From positions 11,222 through 39,484 of the forward strand of contig DEPQ01000076.1 of the NCBI GenBank assembly GCA_002358855.1: DNA of 28,263 bases, written 5' to 3'. Under the pieces are notes generated by a model. The model was not told the DNA's origin. It saw only the letters and a list, made by a program, of their open reading frames with translations, and made no database searches. Positions 7,754-16,105 of this stretch are shown piece by piece. Origin of the DNA: Bacteroidales bacterium UBA3388 (GTDB lineage Bacteria; Bacteroidota; Bacteroidia; Bacteroidales; P3). The first letter of the stretch is position 1, and every line of letters begins with the position of its first letter. A program made the position numbers and the translations under genes.

Positions 7754-10477
7754 ATGGCAGAAAACGACAAAAAAGAATACAGAAATTGGTATAAAGCGCT
7801 GCTAAGAATCCAGAAATATTGCAAACGAATTATTCAATCTTTTAGAAGAGCGCAGAAAAGTGATTGGATTTTATTAGGTATTTTGATTTTAATGATACCT
7901 ATATGGCTTGGTATTTCGGAAAAATTATATTCTTGGCTTAATATAAAAAATATCACAGATTTCCTTAACGGAAAAGAACTTTTTAATCTATCTATTTGTT
8001 TTATTATCTCAAGTTTTGCAATCTGGTGGTGGCGTAAAATTTGGAAAGATAAAGACATTAGACCTTTTAGATTGGGAATAATCCTTTTTTTATTCAGCAT
8101 TTTAGTTTTTGATAATAACATTACTTACGCAAATATAGTAGGCATAATAAACTACAAAATTTTTTTTCTATTTTTGCTGAAAGTTTCATTCTATATAATG
8201 GCTTTTAAATTTTTTCTAATACCTGTTATTATTTCTAATTTCTGGAAATTCATAGTAGAAATAGCAAAAAAAGTCAAAGGTTATTTTAAAGAATTTATAG
8301 AGAACAGTAACTTTTATAAAGAAATAAAAGAGGTTATAAACACACTAATCTACAAACAAGATAACAAACCCGAATTAAAAGGTTTTTCGGTTGACAATAC
8401 AGAAATAAAACTTGAAGACAATCAAATAAAATACGCAGAAACATTAGTAAAAAAGTTAAAAAATACTGATTTAAGTAAAGAATCTTTTGCAGTAGGCATA
8501 ACAGGAGAATGGGGATCGGGTAAAAGTACGTTTCTCAATACTATGAAAAAAGAAATAAAGAAGGAAGATTTTGCAGAAATCGTAGAATTTAATCCTTGGC
8601 TTTGCAACTCTCCCGAACAAGTTACGCAAGATTTCTTTGCAACTCTCATAAATGAATTATCGCCAAAGCATAGTACATTATCAAGAGATCTAAATAAATA
8701 TGCAAAATTGCTAAACAAAATGACAAAAGCAAGCCTTAGCTTTTTCGGAATAGACTTAGACCTAACGCCGGGCGATGATAGTCTTAATAAATTAAAAGAA
8801 AACATTTCCAAAAAATTAGAAAAACTTCCAAAAAAAGTAGTAATCCTAATAGACGACACAGACCGACTTGAAGGAAACGAAGTCTTTGAAATCCTAAGAC
8901 TAATAAGAAACACAGCAGACTTCAGAAACGTAATCTACATAGCAACCTACGACAAAGAATACGTTACAGACGTACTAAAAGAAAACAAAATCAAAGACCC
9001 TTCTGCATACTTAGAAAAAATATTCCAAGTAGAAGTTCCCTTACTGAAAGTTACAGATCACAAACTTTGGGAATACTTTAAAAAAATCATATCTAAACAA
9101 GATATTTCTGAAAACAAATATTTCACAAACAAGATCTCAAATCTTGATTACAGCAAGCGTGAATTAATATTAAACATTCTCTATAATTATAGACGAATAG
9201 AAAGGTTCGGTGAATATTATATGTTTAATAGAAACTACGCATCAAAAACTATTTTACGTTTAGAGGTAAAACAAATTGATTTATTATGGATAAAGTTATT
9301 ACAATTTTATGATCAAAAAACGTATAATGTATTAAAAAATGAGCCCGAAAAGATATTAGTAAAGAGTAATGGCAGATATTATCTACTTAATGGAATTTCA
9401 AAAAATGAAATTAGCGACAAAAGAGGTAAATTTGAAGACACTCCCTTTTGGCAACCTTTAACACCAAATATACTTGAACAAATTTTTGGAACCCATATAA
9501 AAACATTAGTTCAAAGTATTTGCTATATTGAAAGTTATGAAAAATATTTTACTCTAAATCTTTCTGACTTTAAGTTATCAGTTGAAGAATTTAGAAAGAT
9601 TTTCACATCTAACAACAACGCAAAACAATTAATAGCAGAGTGGACAAAAAATAAATCTTACGAATCCATTCTTCATAATTTTAATCTTCCTTATACAGAT
9701 GGAATAGATACACCTTGTTACAATAATTACTTCTATGGATTATTTGAATTATCGATATTTGCTGTTGAAAACAGCAAACAATTCCCTACCAATTGTTATG
9801 AAACTCGTTTTTATGACACAAGTCTAAGAGATGAAGCAACAAAAACTATAAAAAAGGCCATAGAAGAAAAAATAAACGAAATAGATACACTTGACAAGGA
9901 TAAAGAAAATACACTTATTCTTAATCTAAGTAAGCTTCTAAACAATATATATAAAACGAAATACTATGATGATTACAATGTTCCTATGGAATGTTACACT
10001 ATGATTATCGATAATAATAACATTAAAAATTTCCTTAAAAATCTAGTAACGATATACTTAAACATAAACACAGAGCATAGTGCAAAAGATGTTTTTGACA
10101 ACAATTCAAATTTATGTAAATTATTAAAAAATTGTTGCGTTACAGAAGAAGACAGATTAAAATACGGTGATGGCGATGAAATATTTATTCAAATTGCATT
10201 TGATATAATTATTGGACATTTTAAAAACAAGAAAGATAAACCAAATACCGATGAATTATACACAACTCTCTATGATAATATTTCTCAACCGAAGTATGAA
10301 TTCGAAGATGGATACGAGGAAAATGCATATGAGCTTGAAGAGCAAGACAAAATATATGATTTAATAAGAAATATTTTTGGAGGTCAATTTGGTAAGAAAA
10401 CGTTCTGCTCAGACACTTCCAACGACTATGAAAAATTCAAAGAACAATGCTTTATAACAAAATCAAAAGACAACTAA
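7754..10477 (+). CDS. Membrane-anchored KAP family P-loop NTPase
   Basis: This is a 907-residue protein. Residues 38-54, 76-93, 104-120 and about 134-160 are hydrophobic and likely span the inner membrane. A KAP NTPase domain follows from about residue 210: Walker A GEWGSGKST at 251-259, the KAP-typical VEFNPW shortly after, and Walker B VVILIDDTDR at 362-371. The C-terminal half (about 480-907) is Asn/Lys-rich and probably helical, and I recognise no domain in it. KAP proteins include eukaryotic Kidins220 and PifA, the F-plasmid factor that excludes phage T7, so phage exclusion or membrane signalling is possible but not shown. The stop codon abuts the ATG of the WD40 gene, implying translational coupling. 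The family is clear; the function is unknown. It follows a terminator and lies among housekeeping genes. Confidence 0.88.
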   Translation: MAENDKKEYRNWYKALLRIQKYCKRIIQSFRRAQKSDWILLGILILMIPIWLGISEKLYSWLNIKNITDFLNGKELFNLSICFIISSFAIWWWRKIWKDKDIRPFRLGIILFLFSILVFDNNITYANIVGIINYKIFFLFLLKVSFYIMAFKFFLIPVIISNFWKFIVEIAKKVKGYFKEFIENSNFYKEIKEVINTLIYKQDNKPELKGFSVDNTEIKLEDNQIKYAETLVKKLKNTDLSKESFAVGITGEWGSGKSTFLNTMKKEIKKEDFAEIVEFNPWLCNSPEQVTQDFFATLINELSPKHSTLSRDLNKYAKLLNKMTKASLSFFGIDLDLTPGDDSLNKLKENISKKLEKLPKKVVILIDDTDRLEGNEVFEILRLIRNTADFRNVIYIATYDKEYVTDVLKENKIKDPSAYLEKIFQVEVPLLKVTDHKLWEYFKKIISKQDISENKYFTNKISNLDYSKRELILNILYNYRRIERFGEYYMFNRNYASKTILRLEVKQIDLLWIKLLQFYDQKTYNVLKNEPEKILVKSNGRYYLLNGISKNEISDKRGKFEDTPFWQPLTPNILEQIFGTHIKTLVQSICYIESYEKYFTLNLSDFKLSVEEFRKIFTSNNNAKQLIAEWTKNKSYESILHNFNLPYTDGIDTPCYNNYFYGLFELSIFAVENSKQFPTNCYETRFYDTSLRDEATKTIKKAIEEKINEIDTLDKDKENTLILNLSKLLNNIYKTKYYDDYNVPMECYTMIIDNNNIKNFLKNLVTIYLNINTEHSAKDVFDNNSNLCKLLKNCCVTEEDRLKYGDGDEIFIQIAFDIIIGHFKNKKDKPNTDELYTTLYDNISQPKYEFEDGYEENAYELEEQDKIYDLIRNIFGGQFGKKTFCSDTSNDYEKFKEQCFITKSKDN

Positions 10478-11575
10478 ATGAAAGAAAAAATTTATTTAAT
10501 CTTTGGTTTGATGATTTTATTCTTTGCTTTGCCGTTTCAAAGTGCTTTTTCGCAAAGGCAAAAGTCTTTTGTGTGTGTAAAAACTATTAAATCAAGTCAA
10601 AGTCGCATTAATTCCGCAGAGTTTAGCCCTGATGGGAAATACATTCTTAGCGTTGCGGAAGATAGAATGATTAAAACAAGGAACGCAAACAATTATCAAC
10701 TTCGTTTAGTGATAGAAAAGCATAAGCGATTCTTTATTTCAACATCATTTAGCAATGAAGGTGCGGTTAGAAAACGCATTTGCTGGGACAAAGACCATCA
10801 AACCTTAGACCCATTCAGTCCAAACACTCTTAAAGGCAAGAGGTTGTATAGTGCAGATGCAAAAACGGCATCATATAGTCCTGACGGAAAACATATAATC
10901 TCTGTTTTACGCAATGGAAACATAAAAATTTGGGACGCTATCAGCGGAAAAAGTCTCAAAACTCTAAAAGGACACTCCTCTTACGTTCATTCAGCGGAAT
11001 ATAGCCCTTGTGGAAAATATATAGTCTCTACCTCATCGGACGAAACGCTTAAAATTTGGGAAGCAAACACAGGCTCTTGCTTACAAACCTTAAAAGGACA
11101 CAAAAGCGACATATATTCTGCAAAATATAGCCCTGATGGAAGGCATATTGTTTCTGCTTCACTTGATTCTACTATTAAAATTTGGGAAGCAAACACAGGA
11201 AAATGCTTGCAAACCTTAGAAGGACACACAAAATGCGTTAATACAGCAGAATATAGTCCTTGCGGAAAGTATATTGTCTCTGCATCAGATGATAAAACCA
11301 TCAAAATATGGGAAGCAAACACAGGAATATGCCTGCAAACCTTAAAAGGACATTCTTCTTACGTTTTTTCTGTACAATATAGTCCTGATTGCAAACAAAT
11401 TATCTCTTCTTCCATAGATAAAACCATTAAAATATGGGACGCAAACAGCGGAAATTGTCTTCAAACCTTAAAAGGACACGAAGATAGCGTAATTACCGCA
11501 AAATATAGTCCTGATGGCACAAAAATTATCAGCGGTTCAAGAGATGGAATTATTAAGATTTGGAAAGAAAAATAA
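10478..11575 (+). CDS. Exported WD40-repeat beta-propeller protein
   Basis: This 365-residue protein has an N-terminal signal peptide (hydrophobic core LIFGLMILFFALPF, predicted cleavage near SAFSQ, residue about 26), so the propeller should lie outside the cytoplasm. Seven WD40 blades can be counted. The first two are degenerate, then come four units of exactly 42 residues starting at G165, and a final 33-residue unit. The repeats share GH...YSPDGK.IVS.S.D.TIKIWEANTG.CLQTLK. Ten cysteines are present, including Cys in place of Asp in two SPDG turns, unusual for an exported protein. No catalytic domain is seen, so it is probably a binding scaffold or sensor. Its ATG immediately follows the KAP NTPase stop, and the two are very likely expressed and used together. 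The partner and ligand are unknown. Confidence 0.87.
   Translation: MKEKIYLIFGLMILFFALPFQSAFSQRQKSFVCVKTIKSSQSRINSAEFSPDGKYILSVAEDRMIKTRNANNYQLRLVIEKHKRFFISTSFSNEGAVRKRICWDKDHQTLDPFSPNTLKGKRLYSADAKTASYSPDGKHIISVLRNGNIKIWDAISGKSLKTLKGHSSYVHSAEYSPCGKYIVSTSSDETLKIWEANTGSCLQTLKGHKSDIYSAKYSPDGRHIVSASLDSTIKIWEANTGKCLQTLEGHTKCVNTAEYSPCGKYIVSASDDKTIKIWEANTGICLQTLKGHSSYVFSVQYSPDCKQIISSSIDKTIKIWDANSGNCLQTLKGHEDSVITAKYSPDGTKIISGSRDGIIKIWKEK
10970..11572 (+). repeat. Five tandem WD40 units of 126 bp (last one truncated)
   Basis: Units begin at 10970, 11096, 11222, 11348 and 11474. The first four are exactly 126 bases; the last is 99. The second and third units agree at about 28 of 42 residues. The 3' part of each unit (KIWEANTGxCLQTL) is nearly invariant, while the 5' part (GHxxxV) varies. 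Synonymous differences show that the copies are not brand new. Confidence 0.85.
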
Positions 11576-11598
11576 GCGTTTTTATATTTTAATTCTTT

Positions 11599-12897
11599 TT
11601 AATCTTCTTTGAAATATACTTCTGCACAATACAAAGGTAGATTTACGATTTTTTCTTGTTGGCGATATTGATTCATTGAAAAGCGTACGCCAAACATTTC
11701 TTCGTTATTTTGCAAAATTGTGCTTAACGATTTTGATTTCACGTTTAATTCTGCTTTTACTTCTATCGGAATAATTTGCGTTTCTTTTTGCACAAAAAAA
11801 TCAATCTCTAATGTACTATTTTCTTTGCTGTAATAAAACAAAGAAGAGTTGAATTGTGTTGCTAATTGCGTGCAAACAAAGTTTTCTGTAAACATTCCTT
11901 TGCTTTCTTTCATATTATTTGGCAATAATAGTTGCACTGGATTTATTTCTGCCATTGCTCCCAAAAGTCCAACGTCTAACAAATAGAGTTTAAATGCTGA
12001 TAAATCTTCATAAACCTTTAAAGGCATTGATGGAGTTGTAACTCTACCTACTTTAATTATGAGTCCAGCGTCAATAAGCCATTGAATTGCTAATTCAAAT
12101 TCCTTTGCACGTCCGCCTTTCTTAACTACACCATAAAGAAACTTTTTATTTTCTTTTGATAGCTGAGAAGGCATAGAATTCCACACCATTGCAATTCGGT
12201 GTGATTGTTCTTTTGTTGTGTGTTTTGATATATCGTTTTTATATGCCAATAGAATTTCTCTTTGAACTTCACGAACGCTGTTTGCATCATTTGTTTCTAT
12301 AAAGACATTTACTGCTTCGGGCATTCCTCCTACCATATAATATTCTCTTAACATTTGAATTAGAACATCGTGGAGTGTAGATAATGTTTGCCAATCCTTG
12401 TTTTCTAACAATTCTGCCATAAGATTTTTACCTCTTGCTATAAGAAATTCGGTAAAAGTCATAGGATACATCTGTATTGTATTGACTTTGCCAACAGGGA
12501 AAGACTCTCCTTGTCTCAAAGTAATGCCAAGCAATGAGCCTGCTACACAAATATGATACTCAGGGGCTCGTTCATAAAAATATTTCAATGAAGCAATTCC
12601 TCTTTTCAATTCTTGAATTTCATCAAATATGATTAGCGTATCTTCTGCTACGATAGGAACATTTGTTATTGCTGAAATTGCAAGCATTACTCTATCTATA
12701 TTGTAATCTTGCAAAAAAAGATTTTTCACTTGTTCGTTATCATCGCAGTTAATGTATGCAACATATTTGTAATTCTTCTTTCCAAAGTCCAAAAGACTAT
12801 AAGTTTTCCCTATTTGTCTTGCACCTAAAAGAATTAAAGGCTTTCTTCGTGGTGATTTTTTCCACTTTAAAAGTTGCTTTTCAATACTTCTATACAT
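11599..12897 (-). CDS. AAA family ATPase with C-terminal DUF4143 domain
   Basis: This 432-residue protein has Walker A GARQIGKT at 25-32 and Walker B LIIFDEIQ at 88-95. A C-terminal DUF4143 region contains EIDF (364-367) and EVK (379-381), spaced like a PD-(D/E)XK nuclease-type core. This architecture is abundant and often multicopy in Bacteroidota. Its role is not established; links to mobile or conflict systems have been suggested. It has no signal peptide or membrane segment. The gene is convergent with the KAP/WD40 pair, leaving only 23 bases between the two stops, and it has its own promoter. Family assignment is secure. Confidence 0.9.
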   Translation of the reverse strand: MYRSIEKQLLKWKKSPRRKPLILLGARQIGKTYSLLDFGKKNYKYVAYINCDDNEQVKNLFLQDYNIDRVMLAISAITNVPIVAEDTLIIFDEIQELKRGIASLKYFYERAPEYHICVAGSLLGITLRQGESFPVGKVNTIQMYPMTFTEFLIARGKNLMAELLENKDWQTLSTLHDVLIQMLREYYMVGGMPEAVNVFIETNDANSVREVQREILLAYKNDISKHTTKEQSHRIAMVWNSMPSQLSKENKKFLYGVVKKGGRAKEFELAIQWLIDAGLIIKVGRVTTPSMPLKVYEDLSAFKLYLLDVGLLGAMAEINPVQLLLPNNMKESKGMFTENFVCTQLATQFNSSLFYYSKENSTLEIDFFVQKETQIIPIEVKAELNVKSKSLSTILQNNEEMFGVRFSMNQYRQQEKIVNLPLYCAEVYFKED

Positions 12898-12919
12898 TCT
12901 TTCTTTTATATTTAGAGTG

Positions 12920-12927
12920 CAAACTTA
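12920..12927 (-). promoter_or_regulatory. Predicted -7 promoter element for the DUF4143 ATPase gene
   Basis: The minus strand reads TAAGTTTG followed by CA, matching TAnnTTTG, 22 bases before the ATG at 12897. No clear -33 box is present. Confidence 0.5.
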
Positions 12928-12959
12928 CAAAAAAATGAACGAATATTTGCTATATCATT

Positions 12960-13005
12960 ACATTTTTATGAGCGAATAAATAAAGATGAATAACATTTTT
13001 ATGAG
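12960..13005. repeat. Pair of 13-bp direct repeats upstream of the DUF4143 gene
   Basis: The sequence ACATTTTTATGAG occurs at 12960-12972 and again at 12993-13005, 33 bases apart. Both lie in the 123-base gap between the ATPase start and the T9SS plug gene stop. They could be an operator or the relic of an insertion event; neither is proven. Confidence 0.6.
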
Positions 13006-13020
13006 GATATGACAATATTT

Positions 13021-14286
13021 TTACCAATCAACTTCTACGCTTGAAAATCCTATGAGGCTTTCGTAGTTATTGCCTAATTCTCGGTGGTAAACAAAGACAT
13101 TGTATTTGTTTTTGGTCTCAAAGTGATCGCCTTCTATCTCTTTTGTGGTGTATTCTTCTTTATTGTGTGGTTTGTAAAGGATTTGATAGTTGTAATAGCC
13201 TTGTTTTAATAGCATTTTAAGGGTATAGCAATTTAAATGCGGATCAAAAGTAAAGCGATTCAACTCTCCTAATCTCCATTGACTCATTTCTCCAACGGCA
13301 TAGTAGTTTCCTTCTAAGTTTAATTGTATTGGAAGATAGAAACAAACCCATGCGTAATCGCTTCCAAGTTCTGGGGTTTCTCCTATGTCGTTTCTTACAT
13401 AGTATGCACCGTTTATGTCGGAGTAACTAACGTATGGAATATGTGTTTTGATTTGTTCGGGTTTTAATCTAACGACATTCTCCCCTCCTACGTAGTCTAT
13501 GTTTTCTATAAAAGCGGTTCGGTGTCTTAGGCTTGTAAAATCAAATTGTCTAAACTCGTTTCCTCCAAGGAATATATTCTCTGGCTTAAAGCGATAGTGC
13601 AATTCTCTGCCTATGCTTTCGTTTAAGGGTAAGAATCTTTCGTTATCTGTTCTTCCGTTTTGCTGTACTAAAACTTTTACGTCTTGATATGGATTGTTTA
13701 GTGAGGTTGGGCCAATTGTTCTAACGGTTACTTCTACTTCTTGTGCTTTATTTCTTAGTGAAGGTTCTCTTGTGGGTTTTATTACTATGCCTGCTGTGGT
13801 TTGTTGGTCAAGATAGTAAAATCTTTTAGTGAAAATAACTTTGTCGGGTTCGCCTTCGTGAAATACTTTAAGGATATAATTTCCGCTTTTGGTTGGTCGC
13901 ATTTCTTCGGAAGGAATTGCTTGTTCGTAATGAACATATCGGCAAAGGGTGTTAAAGGAATTATTGTATTTTTCAATGATTGCGGTTTCAAATCCGTCAA
14001 TGTATTCGTATTGTTCAAGGTCGCTTTGTGTCCAATCGCTATTACAATGAATTATTGTGTACTCATAGCGTCTTGTGTCTTCGGTTAATTCATCAAATTT
14101 CAAGATTAGAGATTCGTATTCGCCTAATCGTGCAACGGGTAAGGAGAGATCCGCATTTTTACTCTCTAATTTCACGGTTTTAATTAGCGGAGAATAGACC
14201 ATATCCGAATATACAAATTGGGCGTAAAGTGATTCTACGCCCAATAACAATATTATGAAAAAAAATATTCTAAATTTATTTTTCAT
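13021..14286 (-). CDS. Type IX secretion system plug protein domain (DUF5103)
   Basis: This is a 421-residue exported protein whose signal peptide ends in YAQ (residue about 23). The body matches the DUF5103 family as I recall it: MVYSPLIKTVKL, LILKFDELTED, YTIIHCNSDW and the FTKRFYYL strand, then a C-terminal Ig/CBM48-like part with GNYYAVGEMSQW. The family is named for the Plug that closes the periplasmic end of the SprA translocon in the Flavobacterium type IX system. In this window it is the last gene of an operon that also encodes two peptidases and a small membrane protein; its start is 2 bases after the aminopeptidase P stop. The core T9SS genes are not in this window. Confidence 0.87.
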   Translation of the reverse strand: MKNKFRIFFFIILLLGVESLYAQFVYSDMVYSPLIKTVKLESKNADLSLPVARLGEYESLILKFDELTEDTRRYEYTIIHCNSDWTQSDLEQYEYIDGFETAIIEKYNNSFNTLCRYVHYEQAIPSEEMRPTKSGNYILKVFHEGEPDKVIFTKRFYYLDQQTTAGIVIKPTREPSLRNKAQEVEVTVRTIGPTSLNNPYQDVKVLVQQNGRTDNERFLPLNESIGRELHYRFKPENIFLGGNEFRQFDFTSLRHRTAFIENIDYVGGENVVRLKPEQIKTHIPYVSYSDINGAYYVRNDIGETPELGSDYAWVCFYLPIQLNLEGNYYAVGEMSQWRLGELNRFTFDPHLNCYTLKMLLKQGYYNYQILYKPHNKEEYTTKEIEGDHFETKNKYNVFVYHRELGNNYESLIGFSSVEVDW

Positions 14287-14288
14287 AA

Positions 14289-15680
14289 TTAAAGAGACAT
14301 TTGTTCTTCTATTTCATTTACCGTTTTTGGAATATACTTTCCTAATAGTCTGCAACCATCTTTTGTTACTAAAAGGTCGTCTTCTATTCTTATTCCTCCA
14401 AAATCTTTGTAGGTTTCTAAGACTCTGTAATCTATAAAGTCTTTGCATTTATTTTCTGCTTTCCATTTATCAATCAAGGCAGGAATAAAATAACAGCCTG
14501 GTTCGTTTGTGATTACAAATCCTTCTTGTAATTCTCTTCCAAGACGCAATGAAGAAAGTCCGAATTGAGTTGAGCGAACGTTTTTCTTATCGTAACCAAC
14601 GTAATTTTCACCATAATTTTCCATATCGTGAACATCTAAGCCCATCATGTGACCTAAGCCGTGTGGCATAAACAATCCCATTGCTCCTGCTTTAACTGCA
14701 TCTTGTATATTGCCTTTCATTATTCCTAATTCTTTCAATGCAGAGCCTAAACGTGTAACTGCTGCAAGGTGAATTTCAGAATATTTTACTCCTGGTTTAA
14801 CTAAACTTGGCACAAGTTGTTGTGCAGCAAGCACTGCTTCGTAAATATCTTTTTGACGTTGAGAAAATTTTCCTCCCACAGGTACTGAACGTGTTATATC
14901 AGAACAATAGCCCATTGGATTTTCGCAACCAGCGTCAGAAACTATCATTCTCTCTTTCTTTATTTGCAAAGAATGATCGTGTCCGTGAAGAATTTCGCCG
15001 TGAGTTGTTAAAATAATAGGGAAAGACACAGGACCGCCACCGCTAAGTGCGATTCCTTCCATTGCTCCTGCTATTTCATATTCGTATGTTCCTTCTTTTG
15101 CAGCCATTTTCATCATTGTAGTGTGCATCAAGTAAGCATTATCTACTGCTTTCTCGATTTCAATGATTTCTTCCTCTGATTTGATTGAACGTTGTTTTAC
15201 ACAAGCATTTATTAACTCAACACTAACGTATGCTTTTACATATTCTCTTTCGATATGTAAAAGTTCAGAAATAAAATTAACATTTTCTGCTCTGTAAGGT
15301 GGTGTAAAGTGAACTTTTCTTCCTGCAAAAACTGCCTTATCTAAGAAAGCACGCAAATCAGTTATTGTTCCAACATTATCAACTCCTATTTCTTCAGCTC
15401 TATCTCTTAGACTTGGCACAGGACCTGTCCAAATTATGTCGTCCATATCTACTTCCTCGCCAAACAAATATTCTTTTCCTTCGTCAATATCAATAACGCC
15501 TACAAGATTTTGCAAAGCGTATGCAAAGAAATAACGAAATGTACTATCTTGTCTAAAAGTGTATGTATTAGCTGGGTAATTAAAAGGGCTATCTCCATTA
15601 CCTAAGATAAGAATAACGCCACTTTTAACATCTTTCATCAACTGTTTTCTTCTGTTTATATAGGTTTCTTTTGCGAACAT
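14289..15680 (-). CDS. pepP: Xaa-Pro aminopeptidase (aminopeptidase P, M24B)
   Basis: This 463-residue cytosolic metallopeptidase removes an N-terminal residue preceding proline. It has the two-domain aminopeptidase P layout: a creatinase-like N-terminal domain (1 to about 165) and a pita-bread catalytic domain. The five expected metal ligands are visible: D249 in VSDAG, D261 in SDITRS, H344 in HGLGH, E393 in TNEPGCYF and E433 in GGIRIEDD. The VHD motif at 350-352 is also present. Length and ligands suggest a complete, active enzyme. It sits 13 bases after the small coiled-coil gene and 2 bases before the plug gene, in one transcript. No signal peptide is seen. Confidence 0.94.
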   Translation of the reverse strand: MFAKETYINRRKQLMKDVKSGVILILGNGDSPFNYPANTYTFRQDSTFRYFFAYALQNLVGVIDIDEGKEYLFGEEVDMDDIIWTGPVPSLRDRAEEIGVDNVGTITDLRAFLDKAVFAGRKVHFTPPYRAENVNFISELLHIEREYVKAYVSVELINACVKQRSIKSEEEIIEIEKAVDNAYLMHTTMMKMAAKEGTYEYEIAGAMEGIALSGGGPVSFPIILTTHGEILHGHDHSLQIKKERMIVSDAGCENPMGYCSDITRSVPVGGKFSQRQKDIYEAVLAAQQLVPSLVKPGVKYSEIHLAAVTRLGSALKELGIMKGNIQDAVKAGAMGLFMPHGLGHMMGLDVHDMENYGENYVGYDKKNVRSTQFGLSSLRLGRELQEGFVITNEPGCYFIPALIDKWKAENKCKDFIDYRVLETYKDFGGIRIEDDLLVTKDGCRLLGKYIPKTVNEIEEQMSL

Positions 15681-15693
15681 ATTATTTTATTTT

Positions 15694-16101
15694 TTAATTT
15701 AAGTTTTGTAATGTATTATTTCTTTTTCCTGCTTCAAGAATTGGAAGATTGGCTTCGGTAGGTATATAAATCACTGTTTTTTCGTTAAGATTTTCTTGAT
15801 TTTTTACCCAAAGATATTGAATATATGTTGAAGTCAATGTTCCGTTTTCTATCTTCATTGCTTCTGCTGCTCCTTTTGCTCTTTCTATTTCGGCTTTTGC
15901 ATTTAATTTTTCGGCTTCAAGATTTGCTCTTGCTTCTTCTACCTTAATTCTTCTGTTTTGTTCTGCTTCTGCAAGTTGGGCTTTACCTCTCATTTCTTGA
16001 CTCCAAACTCTGTAAACAGGCATTCCGAACATTGCTATGCCAATAAAAGCAACTACAACTACTATTAAAATTACTATGTGTTTTGGTTTGATTGTGTACA
16101 T
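15694..16101 (-). CDS. Small membrane-anchored coiled-coil protein, stomatin/prohibitin tail-like
   Basis: This 135-residue protein has one N-terminal membrane segment (about residues 8-30, IVILIVVVVAFIGIAMFG). It is followed by an Ala/Glu/Lys/Arg-rich helix (about 38-85) of the LAEAEQNRRIKVEEARANLE type and a short tail with IPTEANLPILEA. The helix and tail resemble the C-terminal part of SPFH/Band-7 proteins such as stomatin, prohibitin and HflC, but no SPFH domain is present. The gene looks complete, not truncated: it has its own ATG 4 bases after the pepD stop and sits inside the operon. It may be a mini-scaffold for membrane complexes; function unknown. Confidence 0.7.
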   Translation of the reverse strand: MYTIKPKHIVILIVVVVAFIGIAMFGMPVYRVWSQEMRGKAQLAEAEQNRRIKVEEARANLEAEKLNAKAEIERAKGAAEAMKIENGTLTSTYIQYLWVKNQENLNEKTVIYIPTEANLPILEAGKRNNTLQNLN

Positions 16102-16105
16102 AAGG

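Noticed and set aside
7754..10477. Apparent change of codon use within the KAP gene (more C-ending codons around 8800-9000 than after 9100)
   Set aside because: Noted by eye only, similar variation occurs in glnS and other core genes, and no frame or motif break accompanies it.
10970..11572. Regular 126-base repeats that could suggest a CRISPR or satellite array
   Set aside because: They are in frame, encode WD40 blades and have no short conserved repeat with unique spacers.
10478..11575. WD40 protein as T9SS component PorE
   Set aside because: PorE also carries TPR and OmpA-like domains; this protein has only a signal peptide and a propeller.
11576..11598. Bidirectional terminator between the WD40 and DUF4143 genes
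   Set aside because: The gap is A/T-rich but no convincing stem could be drawn.
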